The position numbers and the translations under genes are program-made. From Paraburkholderia kururiensis JCM 10599 = LMG 19447 (lineage in GTDB: Bacteria; Pseudomonadota; Gammaproteobacteria; Burkholderiales; Burkholderiaceae), in assembly GCF_003986935.1 (NCBI RefSeq), contig NZ_RJZE01000005.1:124001-188000 (forward strand): DNA of 64,000 bases. The letters are read 5' to 3'. Below, in pieces: positions 24,590-33,751 of the stretch; position 1 is the first letter of the stretch; each line of letters starts with the position of its first letter. The notes beneath the pieces are model-generated. The model was not told the DNA's origin, did no database searches, and saw nothing but the letters and a program-made list of their open reading frames with translations.

Positions 24590-25312
24590 ATGAGCGAAAC
24601 CAACCCGCGCCTCTTTGTCGTCTCCCCTCATTTCGACGATGCCGTGTTCGGATGCGGCGCCCTGCTCGCCACGCATCCCGATGCCGCCGTCTGCACCGTG
24701 TTCGCCGGTGCTCCCGAGCACGACCTGTCCACGCCCTGGGACAAGCAGTCCGGTTTCAGCGGCGCGCACGAAGCCATTCGCATGCGCGCGGCAGAAGACG
24801 ACCGCGCGCTCGACTTGCTCGATGCGATTCCGGTCCGCATGCCGTTTCTCGATGCGCAGTACCTCGACTCGCCCACCGTGAGCACGCTCGCGGCCGCGCT
24901 GGAAGAGGTCATTTACGGGTCCACGGCCAATACGCTGCTGATGCCGCTCGGGCTTTTTCACAGCGACCACGCGCTCGTGTTCGCGGCGTGCTGCGAAGTG
25001 CTGCCGCGGCTCGCGCATCTCTCGTGGTTCGCCTATGAAGAAGCGATTTACCGGCGCCTGCCGGGCCTCGTGCAGGAACGCCTCGCAGATCTGCTCGAAC
25101 GCGGCATTACTGCCACGCCCGCGCATCCCGCGCACGATCACACGCTCGACGAATCGCGCCAGGCGTTCGCCAAACGCGAAGCGGTACTCGCCTACGAAAG
25201 CCAGTTGCGCGCGCTGCCCAACGGTTACGACGACGTGTTCGCGCCCGAACGCTACTGGCAGCTCGATGCCATCCGGGCGCACGGCAAACGCGCGAGGAAG
25301 CCGGTGCGGTGA
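24590..25312 (+). CDS. PIG-L/LmbE-family deacetylase
   Basis: 240 residues. VVSPHFDDAVFGCGA near the N-terminus is the zinc-binding P-H-x-D-D motif of PIG-L/LmbE N-acetylglucosamine-type deacetylases, and LFHSDHALVF gives the second His. The remainder is alpha/beta. It probably removes an acetyl group from a sugar or glycoconjugate in the cytoplasm. It is not adjacent to glycosyltransferases, so the substrate is unknown. ATG 24590 gives the family-like start; an upstream extension to 24515 is Val/Pro-rich and unlikely. Confidence 0.8.
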   Translation: MSETNPRLFVVSPHFDDAVFGCGALLATHPDAAVCTVFAGAPEHDLSTPWDKQSGFSGAHEAIRMRAAEDDRALDLLDAIPVRMPFLDAQYLDSPTVSTLAAALEEVIYGSTANTLLMPLGLFHSDHALVFAACCEVLPRLAHLSWFAYEEAIYRRLPGLVQERLADLLERGITATPAHPAHDHTLDESRQAFAKREAVLAYESQLRALPNGYDDVFAPERYWQLDAIRAHGKRARKPVR

Positions 25313-25451
25313 GCGACGCGCGGCGCACCGAAGTCCCTGCATCGCCGCGCGGTATCGCCTACGCTATGAAAGACGACGACCGGCGAGCGCCGGCTGCTTC
25401 CCGTGCACTTTCGAAGCACGCCGGCCTCGCTCCTTCCCGCGAGGTGAGTTG

Positions 25452-25700
25452 ATGATCCGCATGCATACCGCCCCCATACCCGATCCGCTGGCGGACCCCA
25501 CGCGCGACCCCGACAGCGAGCGCACATCGCCGCCCACGCCGGGCCATCACAACGACGAACCTCAGCGCCCCGAAGGGCCGCCCGAGAAAGATCCGGTCAC
25601 GCGTCCGGGCGCACATCACGCACACGACAGATACGACGAATACGACGAATGTGCAGAACACGTTGCAGTGTCGTGCGACGCCCTCTCGCTCTGCGAATAG
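25452..25700 (+). CDS. Small proline-rich acidic protein
   Basis: 82 residues, Pro/Asp/His-rich and probably disordered (IPDPLADPTRDPDSERTSPP). GAGGTGAG is 6 bases upstream of ATG 25452. There is no signal, membrane helix or known domain. Two Cys and a DRYDEYDEC cluster lie near the C-terminus. Composition differs from a chance frame, but the evidence for translation is limited to the ribosome site. Confidence 0.4.
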   Translation: MIRMHTAPIPDPLADPTRDPDSERTSPPTPGHHNDEPQRPEGPPEKDPVTRPGAHHAHDRYDEYDECAEHVAVSCDALSLCE

Positions 25701-25912
25701 CAACGACACATCGCAAGGAATAGCAGGCGCTGCAAACAACGAGGGAGCACATTCGCATCGCAGGCAAGCGTGCGACAAACAGCCTGAGCATGAGGCTCGA
25801 AATTACGGGTTTCCCCTGCTGCGCTGCGGCATCCGCAGTGCCGTTATGGCAAGTAACCCCGCCAGGGACGCGCGTTGCCCGAGAGCGGCCTTACAAAGAA
25901 TGAGCCCCCACC

Positions 25913-27463
25913 ATGCACAAGCTAACCCTCAACCAGAAACTGGGTTCGATGATCGTCGTTCTGTGGATCGGTCTGATCCTGATCGGTGCGTCCGGCGCGT
26001 GGCAAAGCCGCACGTCGATGATCGCTGAACGACGCACCCAACTCGTCGCGCTCATCCAGCAAGCCAACGGCGTCATCAAACACTATTACGACCTCTCTCA
26101 GCAGCACGTGCTGAGCGAAGACGACGCGAAGAAACAGGCGCTCGCCGACATCGCCGCCATGCGCTACGGGGCGGACGGCTACATCTCCATCAACAATTCG
26201 CAGTCCGTCATGTTGATGCATCCCATCAAGCCTGAACTGGTCGGCAAGCAGATGGCGAACTTCACCGATCCGGCCGGCAATCACATGTTCACAGACATCG
26301 TGAATGCGGCCAGCAAGGAAGGCGGCGGCTTCGTCGATTACCTGTGGTCGAAGCCGGGTAGCCAGGAACCGGTGCCCAAGACGAGTTACGCGCTGCGCTT
26401 CGCGCCGTGGGACTGGATCGCCGTCACGGGCATGTACATGGACGACGTGCGCACGGCGTTCCTCGAAAGCCTCGCGCGCTGGCTCGCCATCACGGTGACG
26501 CTCGGCGCGGTGGCCACGGCCGTGATGGTGCTGGTGCTGCGCAGCGTGCGGCGCAGCCTGGGCGGCGAACTGGAAACCGCGCTGGAAACGGCGCACCGCA
26601 TCGCGCAGGGCGACCTCACAGCGCACGTCACCGTGCAAGGCCGCGACGAGCGCAGCCTGCTGTTCGCACTGCGCGCCATGCAGGAGTCGCTCGTGAACAC
26701 CGTGGGACGCGTGCGCAGCGGTGCCGAGAACATCAACGTGGGCGCCAACGAAATTGCGGCGGGCAACACCGACCTTTCGCAGCGCACCGAGGAACAGGCC
26801 GCCGCGCTCGTGCAGACCGCGTCGAGCATGGACCAGATGACCTCGAACGTGAAGCAGAACGCGGACAGCGCCACGCAGGCGGCAACGCTTGCGAGCGAAG
26901 CGGCGGAAATCGCCACGCGCGGCAGCCGCGTGGTGGACGACGTGGTGCGCACCATGGGCGAGATCACGCACAGCGCGCAGCAGATCGGCGACATCATCGG
27001 CGTGATCGACGGCATCGCATTCCAGACCAACATCCTCGCGTTGAACGCTGCGGTGGAAGCGGCACGCGCAGGCGAACAGGGCCGCGGCTTCGCGGTGGTC
27101 GCAGCGGAAGTGCGCAGCCTCGCGCAGCGCTCGGCCACGGCGGCGAAGGAAATCAAGGCACTCATCGAGAAATCGACAGACACCGTGGAAGGCGGCGCGG
27201 CGCTCGTTTCGAACGCGGGCTCGACGATGACGGAGATCGTGCAGTCGGTGAAGCGCGTGAACGAGATTCTCGAAGAGATCAGCCATGCCTCGCGCGAGCA
27301 GAGCGCGGGCATCGAGCAGGTGAACCGCGCCGTGGGCGAGATGGACCAGGTGACGCAGCAGAACGCGGCGCTCGTGGAACAGGCTGCCGCAGCGGCCCAT
27401 TCGCTCAAGGACCAGGCAAGCGCGCTGCGCGACGCTATTGCGAGCTTCCAGTTGCCGGCTTGA
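25913..27463 (+). CDS. Methyl-accepting chemotaxis protein (sCache sensor)
   Basis: 516 residues. The N-terminal membrane helix (about 10-30) is followed by a single Cache-type periplasmic domain ([22 protein letters not shown]), a second helix (about 190-210), HAMP, and a cytoplasmic signalling domain with the hairpin tip [20 protein letters not shown] and conserved methylation-type Glu/Gln heptads. It senses small molecules, often carboxylates, and controls CheA. The domain order is complete. It has no che genes beside it, though cheV lies 3.5 kb downstream. Confidence 0.9.
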   Translation: MHKLTLNQKLGSMIVVLWIGLILIGASGAWQSRTSMIAERRTQLVALIQQANGVIKHYYDLSQQHVLSEDDAKKQALADIAAMRYGADGYISINNSQSVMLMHPIKPELVGKQMANFTDPAGNHMFTDIVNAASKEGGGFVDYLWSKPGSQEPVPKTSYALRFAPWDWIAVTGMYMDDVRTAFLESLARWLAITVTLGAVATAVMVLVLRSVRRSLGGELETALETAHRIAQGDLTAHVTVQGRDERSLLFALRAMQESLVNTVGRVRSGAENINVGANEIAAGNTDLSQRTEEQAAALVQTASSMDQMTSNVKQNADSATQAATLASEAAEIATRGSRVVDDVVRTMGEITHSAQQIGDIIGVIDGIAFQTNILALNAAVEAARAGEQGRGFAVVAAEVRSLAQRSATAAKEIKALIEKSTDTVEGGAALVSNAGSTMTEIVQSVKRVNEILEEISHASREQSAGIEQVNRAVGEMDQVTQQNAALVEQAAAAAHSLKDQASALRDAIASFQLPA

Positions 27464-27814
27464 TCGCCACCATGCAGAGGCCGGCTTCGCTGGTCTCTGC
27501 AAAAAATGAAGACGCCGGCGCGTGCGCCGGGCGTCTTCGAAACCACGCCATGCCGGAATGGCGCACTCACTAGACGAGTGAGCGGCGCGGAATTTGAAAG
27601 GGTCGCGACACGGCCCGGGCGCGGTCTTTGTGCCTTCTCTGCGTGCTTTCTCTGCGCGCGTTGGTCCTTCCCCTGCAAACGCCGGCCCCGCGCTCATCGG
27701 GAGCGCAAATCATGTCGCGACGCCACGCTCCGGCCATCGCTTCACACGTTCATTACATTATGATTACGGCCTACCCACCCGCTTCGTGACGGCGACCGCT
27801 GTCCGCTCTCGTTC
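27464..27814. other. Intergenic with hairpin
   Basis: 351 bases between the chemoreceptor and the penicillin-binding protein. Holds the hairpin at 27508-27538 and, close to the next gene, an AT-rich segment (27741-27765) suited to a promoter. No gene seen. Confidence 0.45.
27508..27538. terminator. Strong GC hairpin after the chemoreceptor gene
   Basis: GAAGACGCC (27508-27516) pairs with GGCGTCTTC (27530-27538), with further inner GC pairs. The A6 run lies upstream, so the T tract faces the minus strand, where no gene ends. It may still end the chemoreceptor message. Confidence 0.4.
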
Positions 27815-29560
27815 ATGACCTACACGAAGAACCGGCAACGGCCTGCCGGCTATGCCCGCAACAGTGTTCACCCCGCGCTCGCGGCGCGCCTGCCCTCGTG
27901 GCGCTCGAAGTTCGTCGTGCTGCTCGCCTCCGCGGCCTTCGCCACACTCGCGGGCCGCGCGCTGTGGGTACAGGTCGCCAATCGCGAGTTCTACGTCGTG
28001 CAGGGCGAAAAGCGCTATCAACGCACGGTCGAACTGGATGCCACGCGCGGGCGCATCGTGGACCGCAACGGCGGTCTGCTCGCAGTGAGCCTTGCCACCT
28101 ACGAAATGTGGGCCACCCCCAAGCTCGTGGACGAAGCGGCGTACGGTCCGCTCGCGGAATTGCTCGACATGCAGCTCGACGAGTTGCGCCGCCGCTTGCG
28201 CAGCGACCGCTCGTTCGTGCTGCTCAAACGCCAGGTGGATGCACAGACGGCGCAGCACATCGAGCGGCTCGCGCTCGCCGGCATCACGCAGATTGCGGAT
28301 ACGAAGCGCTTCTATCCCGAAGGCGAATCCGCGGCGCACGTGGTGGGCTTCACCGACATCGAAGACAAGGGACAAGAAGGCGTGGAGCTGGCGGCAAATG
28401 CGCAGCTTTCCGGCACGCCGGGGCACCGCGAAGTGATTCGCGACCGCCTGGGGCGCGTGGTCTTGGAAACGCGTCCGCCCGTGCCCGCACGCAACGGCGA
28501 GACCGTTCGTCTCACGGTCGACCGGCGCATTCAGCAACTGGCCTACGCGCAGCTGAAGACCGCGGTGGCGAAGCACAACGCGCATGCGGGCAGCGTGGTC
28601 GTGCTCGACGCGCACAACGGCGAGATTCTCGCGCTCGCCAACTGGCCGTCGTTCGATCCCAACGACCGCGCCCGGCTCACGGGCAGCCAGTTGCGCAACC
28701 GCGCGGTGGTGGACACGTTCGAGCCCGGCTCCACGATCAAGCCGCTCGTCGTCGCGCTCTCGCTGGACGAACGCAAGGTGCGTCCGCAGACCATCGTGGA
28801 TACGTCGCCGGGCACCTGGCGCATCGGCCCCGCCGTGATTCACGACACGTCGAATCATGGCCGCGTGACGGTGGCCGAGGCGCTGCAGAAATCGAGCAAT
28901 GTCGCGCTCGCGAAGCTCGCGCTGAACCTGCCGGCCGAAACCCTCTGGCGCAAGTATCAGGACTACGGCATCGGCCACCAGCCGGCGCTCGCGTTCCCGG
29001 GCGCCGCGTCGGGGCAGTTGCGGCCATACGCACGCTGGCGGCCCATCGAGCAGGCCACGATGGCCTACGGTTACGGCCTGTCGATGTCGCTGCTGCAGAT
29101 CGCGCAGGTCTACACCGCGTATGCAGGCGACGGCACGCTGCACCCTGTGCGTCTCACGCAAAGCGCCCCGGCCACCGACGCAAACGGCGCACCCAACACC
29201 AGCGCACCCGCGCAGCCGCGCCGGGTGACGACACCCGCCACGGCGGCCGCGATCCGTTCAATGCTGGAGATGGCCACGGGCGACGGCGGCACCGGCCGCG
29301 CCGCGAACGTGCCGGGCTACCGCGTGGGCGGCAAGACCGGCACGGCGAGAAAGCACGTGGGCCAGGGCTATGCGAAGAACCGCTACCGCTCGCTCTTCGT
29401 CGGCATGGCGCCGATGAGTCGCCCGCGCGTGATCGTCGCCGTGATGATCGACGATCCCGCTGCCGGCCAGGGCTTCTACGGCGGCACGGTGGCGGGTCCC
29501 GTCTTCGCGGGCGTGACCGAAGGCACACTCAAGCTACTGGGCGTGCCGCCCGACGCCTGA
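27815..29560 (+). CDS. FtsI-like class B penicillin-binding protein
   Basis: 581-residue peptidoglycan transpeptidase. One membrane anchor (about 31-55) is followed by the pedestal domain (ATRGRIVDRNGGLLA) and a transpeptidase domain with the SxxK Ser306-Lys309 (STIK), SSN (360-362) and KTGT (507-510) motifs. All catalytic residues are present. It matches FtsI/PBP3 more than PBP2 in length and motifs, but it stands alone rather than in a dcw division cluster, so it is likely a second FtsI-type enzyme. It might be used under special growth or stress conditions (inference). Confidence 0.85.
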   Translation: MTYTKNRQRPAGYARNSVHPALAARLPSWRSKFVVLLASAAFATLAGRALWVQVANREFYVVQGEKRYQRTVELDATRGRIVDRNGGLLAVSLATYEMWATPKLVDEAAYGPLAELLDMQLDELRRRLRSDRSFVLLKRQVDAQTAQHIERLALAGITQIADTKRFYPEGESAAHVVGFTDIEDKGQEGVELAANAQLSGTPGHREVIRDRLGRVVLETRPPVPARNGETVRLTVDRRIQQLAYAQLKTAVAKHNAHAGSVVVLDAHNGEILALANWPSFDPNDRARLTGSQLRNRAVVDTFEPGSTIKPLVVALSLDERKVRPQTIVDTSPGTWRIGPAVIHDTSNHGRVTVAEALQKSSNVALAKLALNLPAETLWRKYQDYGIGHQPALAFPGAASGQLRPYARWRPIEQATMAYGYGLSMSLLQIAQVYTAYAGDGTLHPVRLTQSAPATDANGAPNTSAPAQPRRVTTPATAAAIRSMLEMATGDGGTGRAANVPGYRVGGKTGTARKHVGQGYAKNRYRSLFVGMAPMSRPRVIVAVMIDDPAAGQGFYGGTVAGPVFAGVTEGTLKLLGVPPDA

Positions 29561-29646
29561 AAACGGCGCCTGAAAACAACGCGGAAGCACCCGAGCCGAA
29601 CCTGAGCGCTATCCGGCGTGCCGGCTTCGGCTCGCCGGAAAAGCCG

Positions 29647-29958
29647 TCAGCTTTCCTGGTGTTCGATCAGCATCCAGCCTTTTTTCGCATGGCCATCCAC
29701 GGAACGGTCGAAGCCTGCGTTAAGCTTCCATTCCCACGTGGGCGCCGGCATTTCGCTGCCGTGCGCGGCAAGCGCCTCGATCTGCCGCTTCACCTGCTCG
29801 CGATTCGCCATGAAACGCGAGCCGGCATACACGACGTTGTAGAGCGGGACGAGCGAGTCGACCAGAAACACCCGAACGACTTTGCCGGGCGCAACCACGA
29901 TTTCAGTGGTCGATCCGACCGAGATGGGAAAGCGGATGGAAAGAGAAGACGTCTGCAT
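29647..29958 (-). CDS. Small protein downstream of cheV
   Basis: 103-residue soluble protein (MQTSSLSIRFPISVG...). No signal or membrane helix; family not recognised. It begins 15 bases after the cheV stop and so probably shares its transcript. No good ribosome site is seen except for sequence within the cheV end, which suggests translational coupling. The sequence reads as a mixed alpha/beta fold with Trp-rich C-terminal half (PTWEWKLN, KKGWMLIEHQ). Confidence 0.6.
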   Translation of the reverse strand: MQTSSLSIRFPISVGSTTEIVVAPGKVVRVFLVDSLVPLYNVVYAGSRFMANREQVKRQIEALAAHGSEMPAPTWEWKLNAGFDRSVDGHAKKGWMLIEHQES

Positions 29959-29972
29959 TTCAGGGTTCGTTT

Positions 29973-30929
29973 TTATGCCTCGGCCAGCGCATGGCGCATG
30001 GCATCGGCCAGTTCCGCGGCGGCAAACTTGGCGACGTAGCCGTTTGCGCCTACCTTCTTCACATGCTGTTCGTTCGCGCTGCCCGACAGCGACGAGTGGA
30101 TGACCACGGGAATGGCGCGCAGCTCGTCGTCGGACTTGATCATGCGCGTGAGCGTGAAGCCGTCCATCTCGGGCATTTCGAGGTCCGTGAGCACGAGCGC
30201 GATCTCGTCGGAAACGCGGCTGCCCTGATCGCGCGCACGCTGCACGGCGCCCTGCAGGAACTCCCACGCCTCGCGGCCGCTCTTGGTCGTGACGTAGGAC
30301 ACGCCCATTTCATCGAGGCTTTGCTCGATCAGCTTGCGTGCCAGACCCGAATCGTCCGCGGCCAGCACCTTCGAACCGGGACGCAGCGTGATGCGGCCCG
30401 TCTCCTGCTCGGGCTGGGCGCCGTGGTCGGGCATTACGTCGCGCAGAATCTGCTCGACGTCGATCACCTGCGCGAGGCGGCTGTCGGGCGTATTGCCGTC
30501 CAGTCGCGCGAAGCCGGTCACGGCGCCGTTGCCGAGCGACGCATCGGCGGGAATGACGTGATTCCATTCCAGCCGCACGATGTCGTCCACCTCTTCCACC
30601 GCGAAACCCTGCGTGGTGCGGGCAAATTCGGTGACGAGGAGAATGCGCGGGCCACCCGCCGTGCGACAGCCGATGGTCTGCGCCAGGTCGATGACCGGCA
30701 TGACCTGGCCGCGAATATCCACCACCCCCATCACTTCGGGACGTGAGCCCGCGAGGGCGGTAATGGGCGGCATCTCCACGATTTCCCGGACCTTGAACAC
30801 GTTGATGCCGTACAGCTCGCGCTGGTCCGAGCCGGGCGCGCTGCCCAACCTGAACAGCAGCAGTTCGAACATGTTGTTGCCGGCCAATCTGACACGCTGC
30901 TCAATGTCCTGCTGGGCTTTGTCGATCAT
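29973..30929 (-). CDS. cheV: Chemotaxis coupling protein CheV
   Basis: 318 residues with a CheW-like domain (about 20-165; NVFKVREIVEMPPIT, GVVDIRGQVMPVIDL) and a C-terminal receiver (about 188-315) with the phospho-acceptor in VLTDLEMPEMDGF and the conserved Lys in GYVAKF. It couples receptors to CheA and is tuned by phosphorylation. AGGAGTTC precedes ATG 30929. It heads a two-gene unit with the small protein at 29647. Confidence 0.9.
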   Translation of the reverse strand: MIDKAQQDIEQRVRLAGNNMFELLLFRLGSAPGSDQRELYGINVFKVREIVEMPPITALAGSRPEVMGVVDIRGQVMPVIDLAQTIGCRTAGGPRILLVTEFARTTQGFAVEEVDDIVRLEWNHVIPADASLGNGAVTGFARLDGNTPDSRLAQVIDVEQILRDVMPDHGAQPEQETGRITLRPGSKVLAADDSGLARKLIEQSLDEMGVSYVTTKSGREAWEFLQGAVQRARDQGSRVSDEIALVLTDLEMPEMDGFTLTRMIKSDDELRAIPVVIHSSLSGSANEQHVKKVGANGYVAKFAAAELADAMRHALAEA

Positions 30930-31444
30930 GCAGAACTCCTCTCTGTCTCTTTCCTCATAGGGGGCAAGAGGCATAACGGCAGACGGGCGCATTACTTGAG
31001 AGCGGTCTTTTAGGGACGGTTGATCGAAAACAGGCCGGATTGATATGAGCAAAACCGCGGCAAACGAAAAGCAAGGGATCGCCCTTATCGCGTCCTGAAC
31101 AGGGCATGTTCAACCACGCATGTTCAACGACGCATGTTCCACGAACAAAGCGCCGATGAACGCGCGCGCCAGGACCTCGAAACGAAGCTCGCTCTCCACC
31201 CCGCTGACGGAGCCCGTCTGTAAGCTCTCGCACCTGTGCGCAGGCCGTTCGGCGAACCGATGCAAACGCAACGCAAAACGCCCCGCCGTGGTGGAAAGCG
31301 TGCATTCGCTGCTCTGTGGTCGAGCATTTACGCCTTCAGACGCCATGTCCTGAAACATACCTATAAACGTCATTTACGCCACCCTCCGCGACGCCTACGA
31401 TTTGCCTTGCCGAATCCACACCACTCAACCGCAAGGAGCAAATC
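30930..31444. other. Intergenic with short tandem repeat
   Basis: 515 bases between divergent cheV and the SDR gene. It holds a 14-bp tandem repeat (31103-31144). Overlapping short open frames on both strands (31110-31450) have no ribosome sites and look like chance. Nothing else is visible. Confidence 0.5.
31103..31144. repeat. Tandem repeat, 14-bp unit x3
   Basis: Three units of CGCATGTTCAACGA (starting at 31103, 31117, 31131), three mismatches in total. Confidence 0.75.
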
Positions 31445-32245
31445 ATGACTCAGGCACATCAAGGCACGGCGCTGGTAACGGGCGCATCGTCGGGCATCGG
31501 CGCCATTTACGCCGACCGCCTCGCGCGGCGCGGCTACGACCTCGTGCTCGTGGCGCGCAATCGCGAGCGCCTCGTCACGCTCGCCGACCGCATCACCACC
31601 GAAACGCGCCGCAACGTGGAGGTGATCGAAGCCGATCTCGGCGACCGCGCCGCGCTGGCTGCCGTGGAAGCGAAACTCAAGGAAGACGCGAGCATCGGTC
31701 TGCTCGTGAACAACGCGGGCATCGGCACACACACGCCGCTGCTGGAGAGCAACGTCGAACGCATGACAGACATGATCGAGCTGAACGTGACGGCGTTGAC
31801 GCGCCTCGCCTACGCCGCGGTGCCCGGCTTCGTTGCGCGCGGCAAGGGCGCCATCATCAACATCGCGTCGATCGTCGCCATTACGCCCGAAATGCTCAAC
31901 GGCGTGTATGGCGGCACCAAGGCGTTCGTGCTGGCGTTCAGCCAGTCGCTGCACCACGAACTGGCGAGCAAGGGCGTACAGGTGCAGGCCGTGCTGCCCG
32001 GCGCCACCGCCACGGACTTCTGGCAGACGGGCGGCCTGCCGCTCGAACACCTGGACAGCAACATCGTGATGCCCGCACCGGACATGGTGGACGCGGCGCT
32101 GGTGGGCTTCGACCGCGGCGAGCTGGTCACCATTCCGTCCCTGCACGCGGGCGAAAAGTGGGACGCCTACAACGCGGCGCGTCTCGCCATGTTCAACGAG
32201 TTGTCGCGCAACGTGCCGGCGCCGCGGTACGCCGCTGCGCGCTAG
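31445..32245 (+). CDS. SDR family oxidoreductase
   Basis: 266-residue short-chain dehydrogenase. The cofactor motif is VTGASSGIGAIYAD, then NNAGIGTH, the catalytic Ser in NIASIVAI and YGGTK as Tyr-Lys. The C-terminal extension (FNELSRNVPAPRYAAA) matches the DltE/YqjQ-like subfamily. AAGGAGCAAATC lies before ATG 31445. The stop codon shares CTAG with the stop of the convergent VOC gene, a four-base overlap. Substrate unknown. Confidence 0.85.
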   Translation: MTQAHQGTALVTGASSGIGAIYADRLARRGYDLVLVARNRERLVTLADRITTETRRNVEVIEADLGDRAALAAVEAKLKEDASIGLLVNNAGIGTHTPLLESNVERMTDMIELNVTALTRLAYAAVPGFVARGKGAIINIASIVAITPEMLNGVYGGTKAFVLAFSQSLHHELASKGVQVQAVLPGATATDFWQTGGLPLEHLDSNIVMPAPDMVDAALVGFDRGELVTIPSLHAGEKWDAYNAARLAMFNELSRNVPAPRYAAAR

Positions 32246-32697
32246 TTGTCGAACGTGCCTTGATATTCGGGGGCGGCGTCTGTGCGGGTGTTCAGTTCGA
32301 ACATCACGCCGCCCGGCGCGCGGCAGAAGAAACGCGAGCCGCGGCCGTTGTTGAAGACCTCGGTCTCCATCTGCACGCCGTCTGCCTTGAAGCGTTCGTA
32401 CAAGGCGCGCACGGCCGCGAGGCTCGGTAGCTCGAAGCCCGCGTGGAAGGCTTTCGGCCAGGCGGGCACGTCGTCGCGTGCGTGATCGATCACCACGTCG
32501 AAGCCGGGGCGCTTCAGGATGTACGACTGCTCCCACGTGCCGGCAATCGTGAAGCCGAGATACTGCTCGAAGAAGCGGGCGGTGGCGGCGGTGTCGGCCG
32601 AAGGGAAGCTCAGGTGATTGAGCTTCATGGTTTGCGCCGTGGCGTGTGTCGTGGTTTGTGTCGTGGTTTCTGAGGTGCGTTGAATCGTATCGGTCAT
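32242..32697 (-). CDS. VOC (glyoxalase-fold) family protein
   Basis: 151 residues; the domain starts at MKLNHLSFPS and holds the paired beta-alpha-beta-beta-beta modules of the vicinal oxygen chelate fold, with metal-type His in LNHLSF and His/Glu near FHAGFEL and GVMFELNT. Possible roles include glyoxalase, dioxygenase or antibiotic-binding protein. A 23-residue Thr/Gln-rich N-terminus separates ATG 32697 from an internal ATG at 32628 that begins the domain; neither has a strong ribosome site, so the start is uncertain. Confidence 0.75.
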   Translation of the reverse strand: MTDTIQRTSETTTQTTTHATAQTMKLNHLSFPSADTAATARFFEQYLGFTIAGTWEQSYILKRPGFDVVIDHARDDVPAWPKAFHAGFELPSLAAVRALYERFKADGVQMETEVFNNGRGSRFFCRAPGGVMFELNTRTDAAPEYQGTFDN

Positions 32698-32944
32698 CGT
32701 GAGTCTCTCGAAGCGTGGCGATGGCCCCATGCCATCTCGCCCAACGACGCCAGAATAGAAGCCCGACCACCCTTGCCACAACTCGCATTCCCTGCACGCT
32801 GCGGCACGCCGGGAAACGCTGACGGCACGGCGTGTTTCGACGATGGGCTGTGGTCGAGCGCGTGCCTGTTGCTCACATTTGCGTGTTTGCCGCCGTGCTC
32901 CGCGTTTGAGTCGGCGTGCGCCGGCACGATACCGTGCGGCTCGA

Positions 32945-33565
32945 TCAAGCCCCGTGCCACAGCTTCACGAGCGGACCTTGCGCGCCGTAGAGCGGGTCCG
33001 ACTTCGGATACCCCACGCGCTCCAGTGCTGCGAGGCGCTCCGCGTCCAGCGCCGTGCGGCTGATGCCGGTGTCCTGATCCGGCGGATACGCGCCCACGAC
33101 GAGCAAGTCCCGGCTCGCGTCGATGCGGCAATGGCCGGTGCCCGCGGGCAGCACGACCACGTCGCCCGCACGCAGCGTGACCTCGTGCCCGCCGGGCAGC
33201 GGCCCGCCCAGCATCACGCGCGCCGTGCCCGCCGCAATGCCGAGCACCTCGTGCGTGGACGGATGGAAGTGGTGGAAGTCATACACGCCATTGCGCCATT
33301 GCGGCGGCCAGCCGTTCTGCGCGAAGCGCGCTTCGAAGCGCGCGGCGGGGTCGCGGCCGGACGGCGCAATCGCGTCTCGATAAACGAGCACGGGCAGCCG
33401 CGGATGATTCGGAATCCAGCCGTTCGGTGCAAGGCGCAGCGTTTCGGGTTGAATGACGGCGGGAGCGGCGCCCTCCACCACAGGCAGCACGCAAAGCGCA
33501 GGCACGAGGCGCGCGAGCATCCGCGCCCCGATGAGGTCGAATGGCATTCGGTGAGCGTTCGTCAT
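32945..33565 (-). CDS. YjlB-like cupin protein with hydrophobic N-terminus
   Basis: 206-residue cupin. RIPNHP-like motif (GWIPNHPRLPVLVY), the cupin strand FHHFHPSTHEVLGIAAG with metal-binding His and Glu, and GDVVVLPAGTGHC mark the YjlB family. Residues about 15-38 (ARMLARLVPALCVLPVVEG) form a hydrophobic segment followed by AAPA, unusual for this normally cytoplasmic family and possibly a signal peptide. GGAGGG is well placed before ATG 33565. It is divergent from the LysE-family exporter gene. Function of the family is unknown. Confidence 0.75.
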   Translation of the reverse strand: MTNAHRMPFDLIGARMLARLVPALCVLPVVEGAAPAVIQPETLRLAPNGWIPNHPRLPVLVYRDAIAPSGRDPAARFEARFAQNGWPPQWRNGVYDFHHFHPSTHEVLGIAAGTARVMLGGPLPGGHEVTLRAGDVVVLPAGTGHCRIDASRDLLVVGAYPPDQDTGISRTALDAERLAALERVGYPKSDPLYGAQGPLVKLWHGA

Positions 33566-33619
33566 CGGTTCCCTCCTTTCGCGACGAGGCCTGGCTCAGG
33601 GGACATACAAAGTCATACC

Positions 33620-33663
33620 CCGGCTACACCCAGGCTACACCCAGGCCACACCCAGGCCACGCA
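33620..33663. repeat. Tandem repeat, 11-bp unit x4
   Basis: Four units of CAGGCTACACC, starting at 33620, 33631, 33642, 33653, in the divergent cupin/lysE promoter region. Confidence 0.75.
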
Positions 33664-33751
33664 GCAGTTTTCAGGCCCGCCGCCGCGAGCGCGCCGCGGC
33701 ACGATACGTTAACATCGGCAGCTTCCCCGCTCCTTCCGTAGAGGTTCGCCG

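Noticed and set aside
27508..27538. Firm assignment as chemoreceptor terminator
   Set aside because: The T tract is on the wrong strand for that gene, so it is listed with low confidence only.
25922..27697. 591-codon open frame antisense to the chemoreceptor gene
   Set aside because: Shadow of the real gene; the product is Arg/His-rich with no domain or ribosome site.
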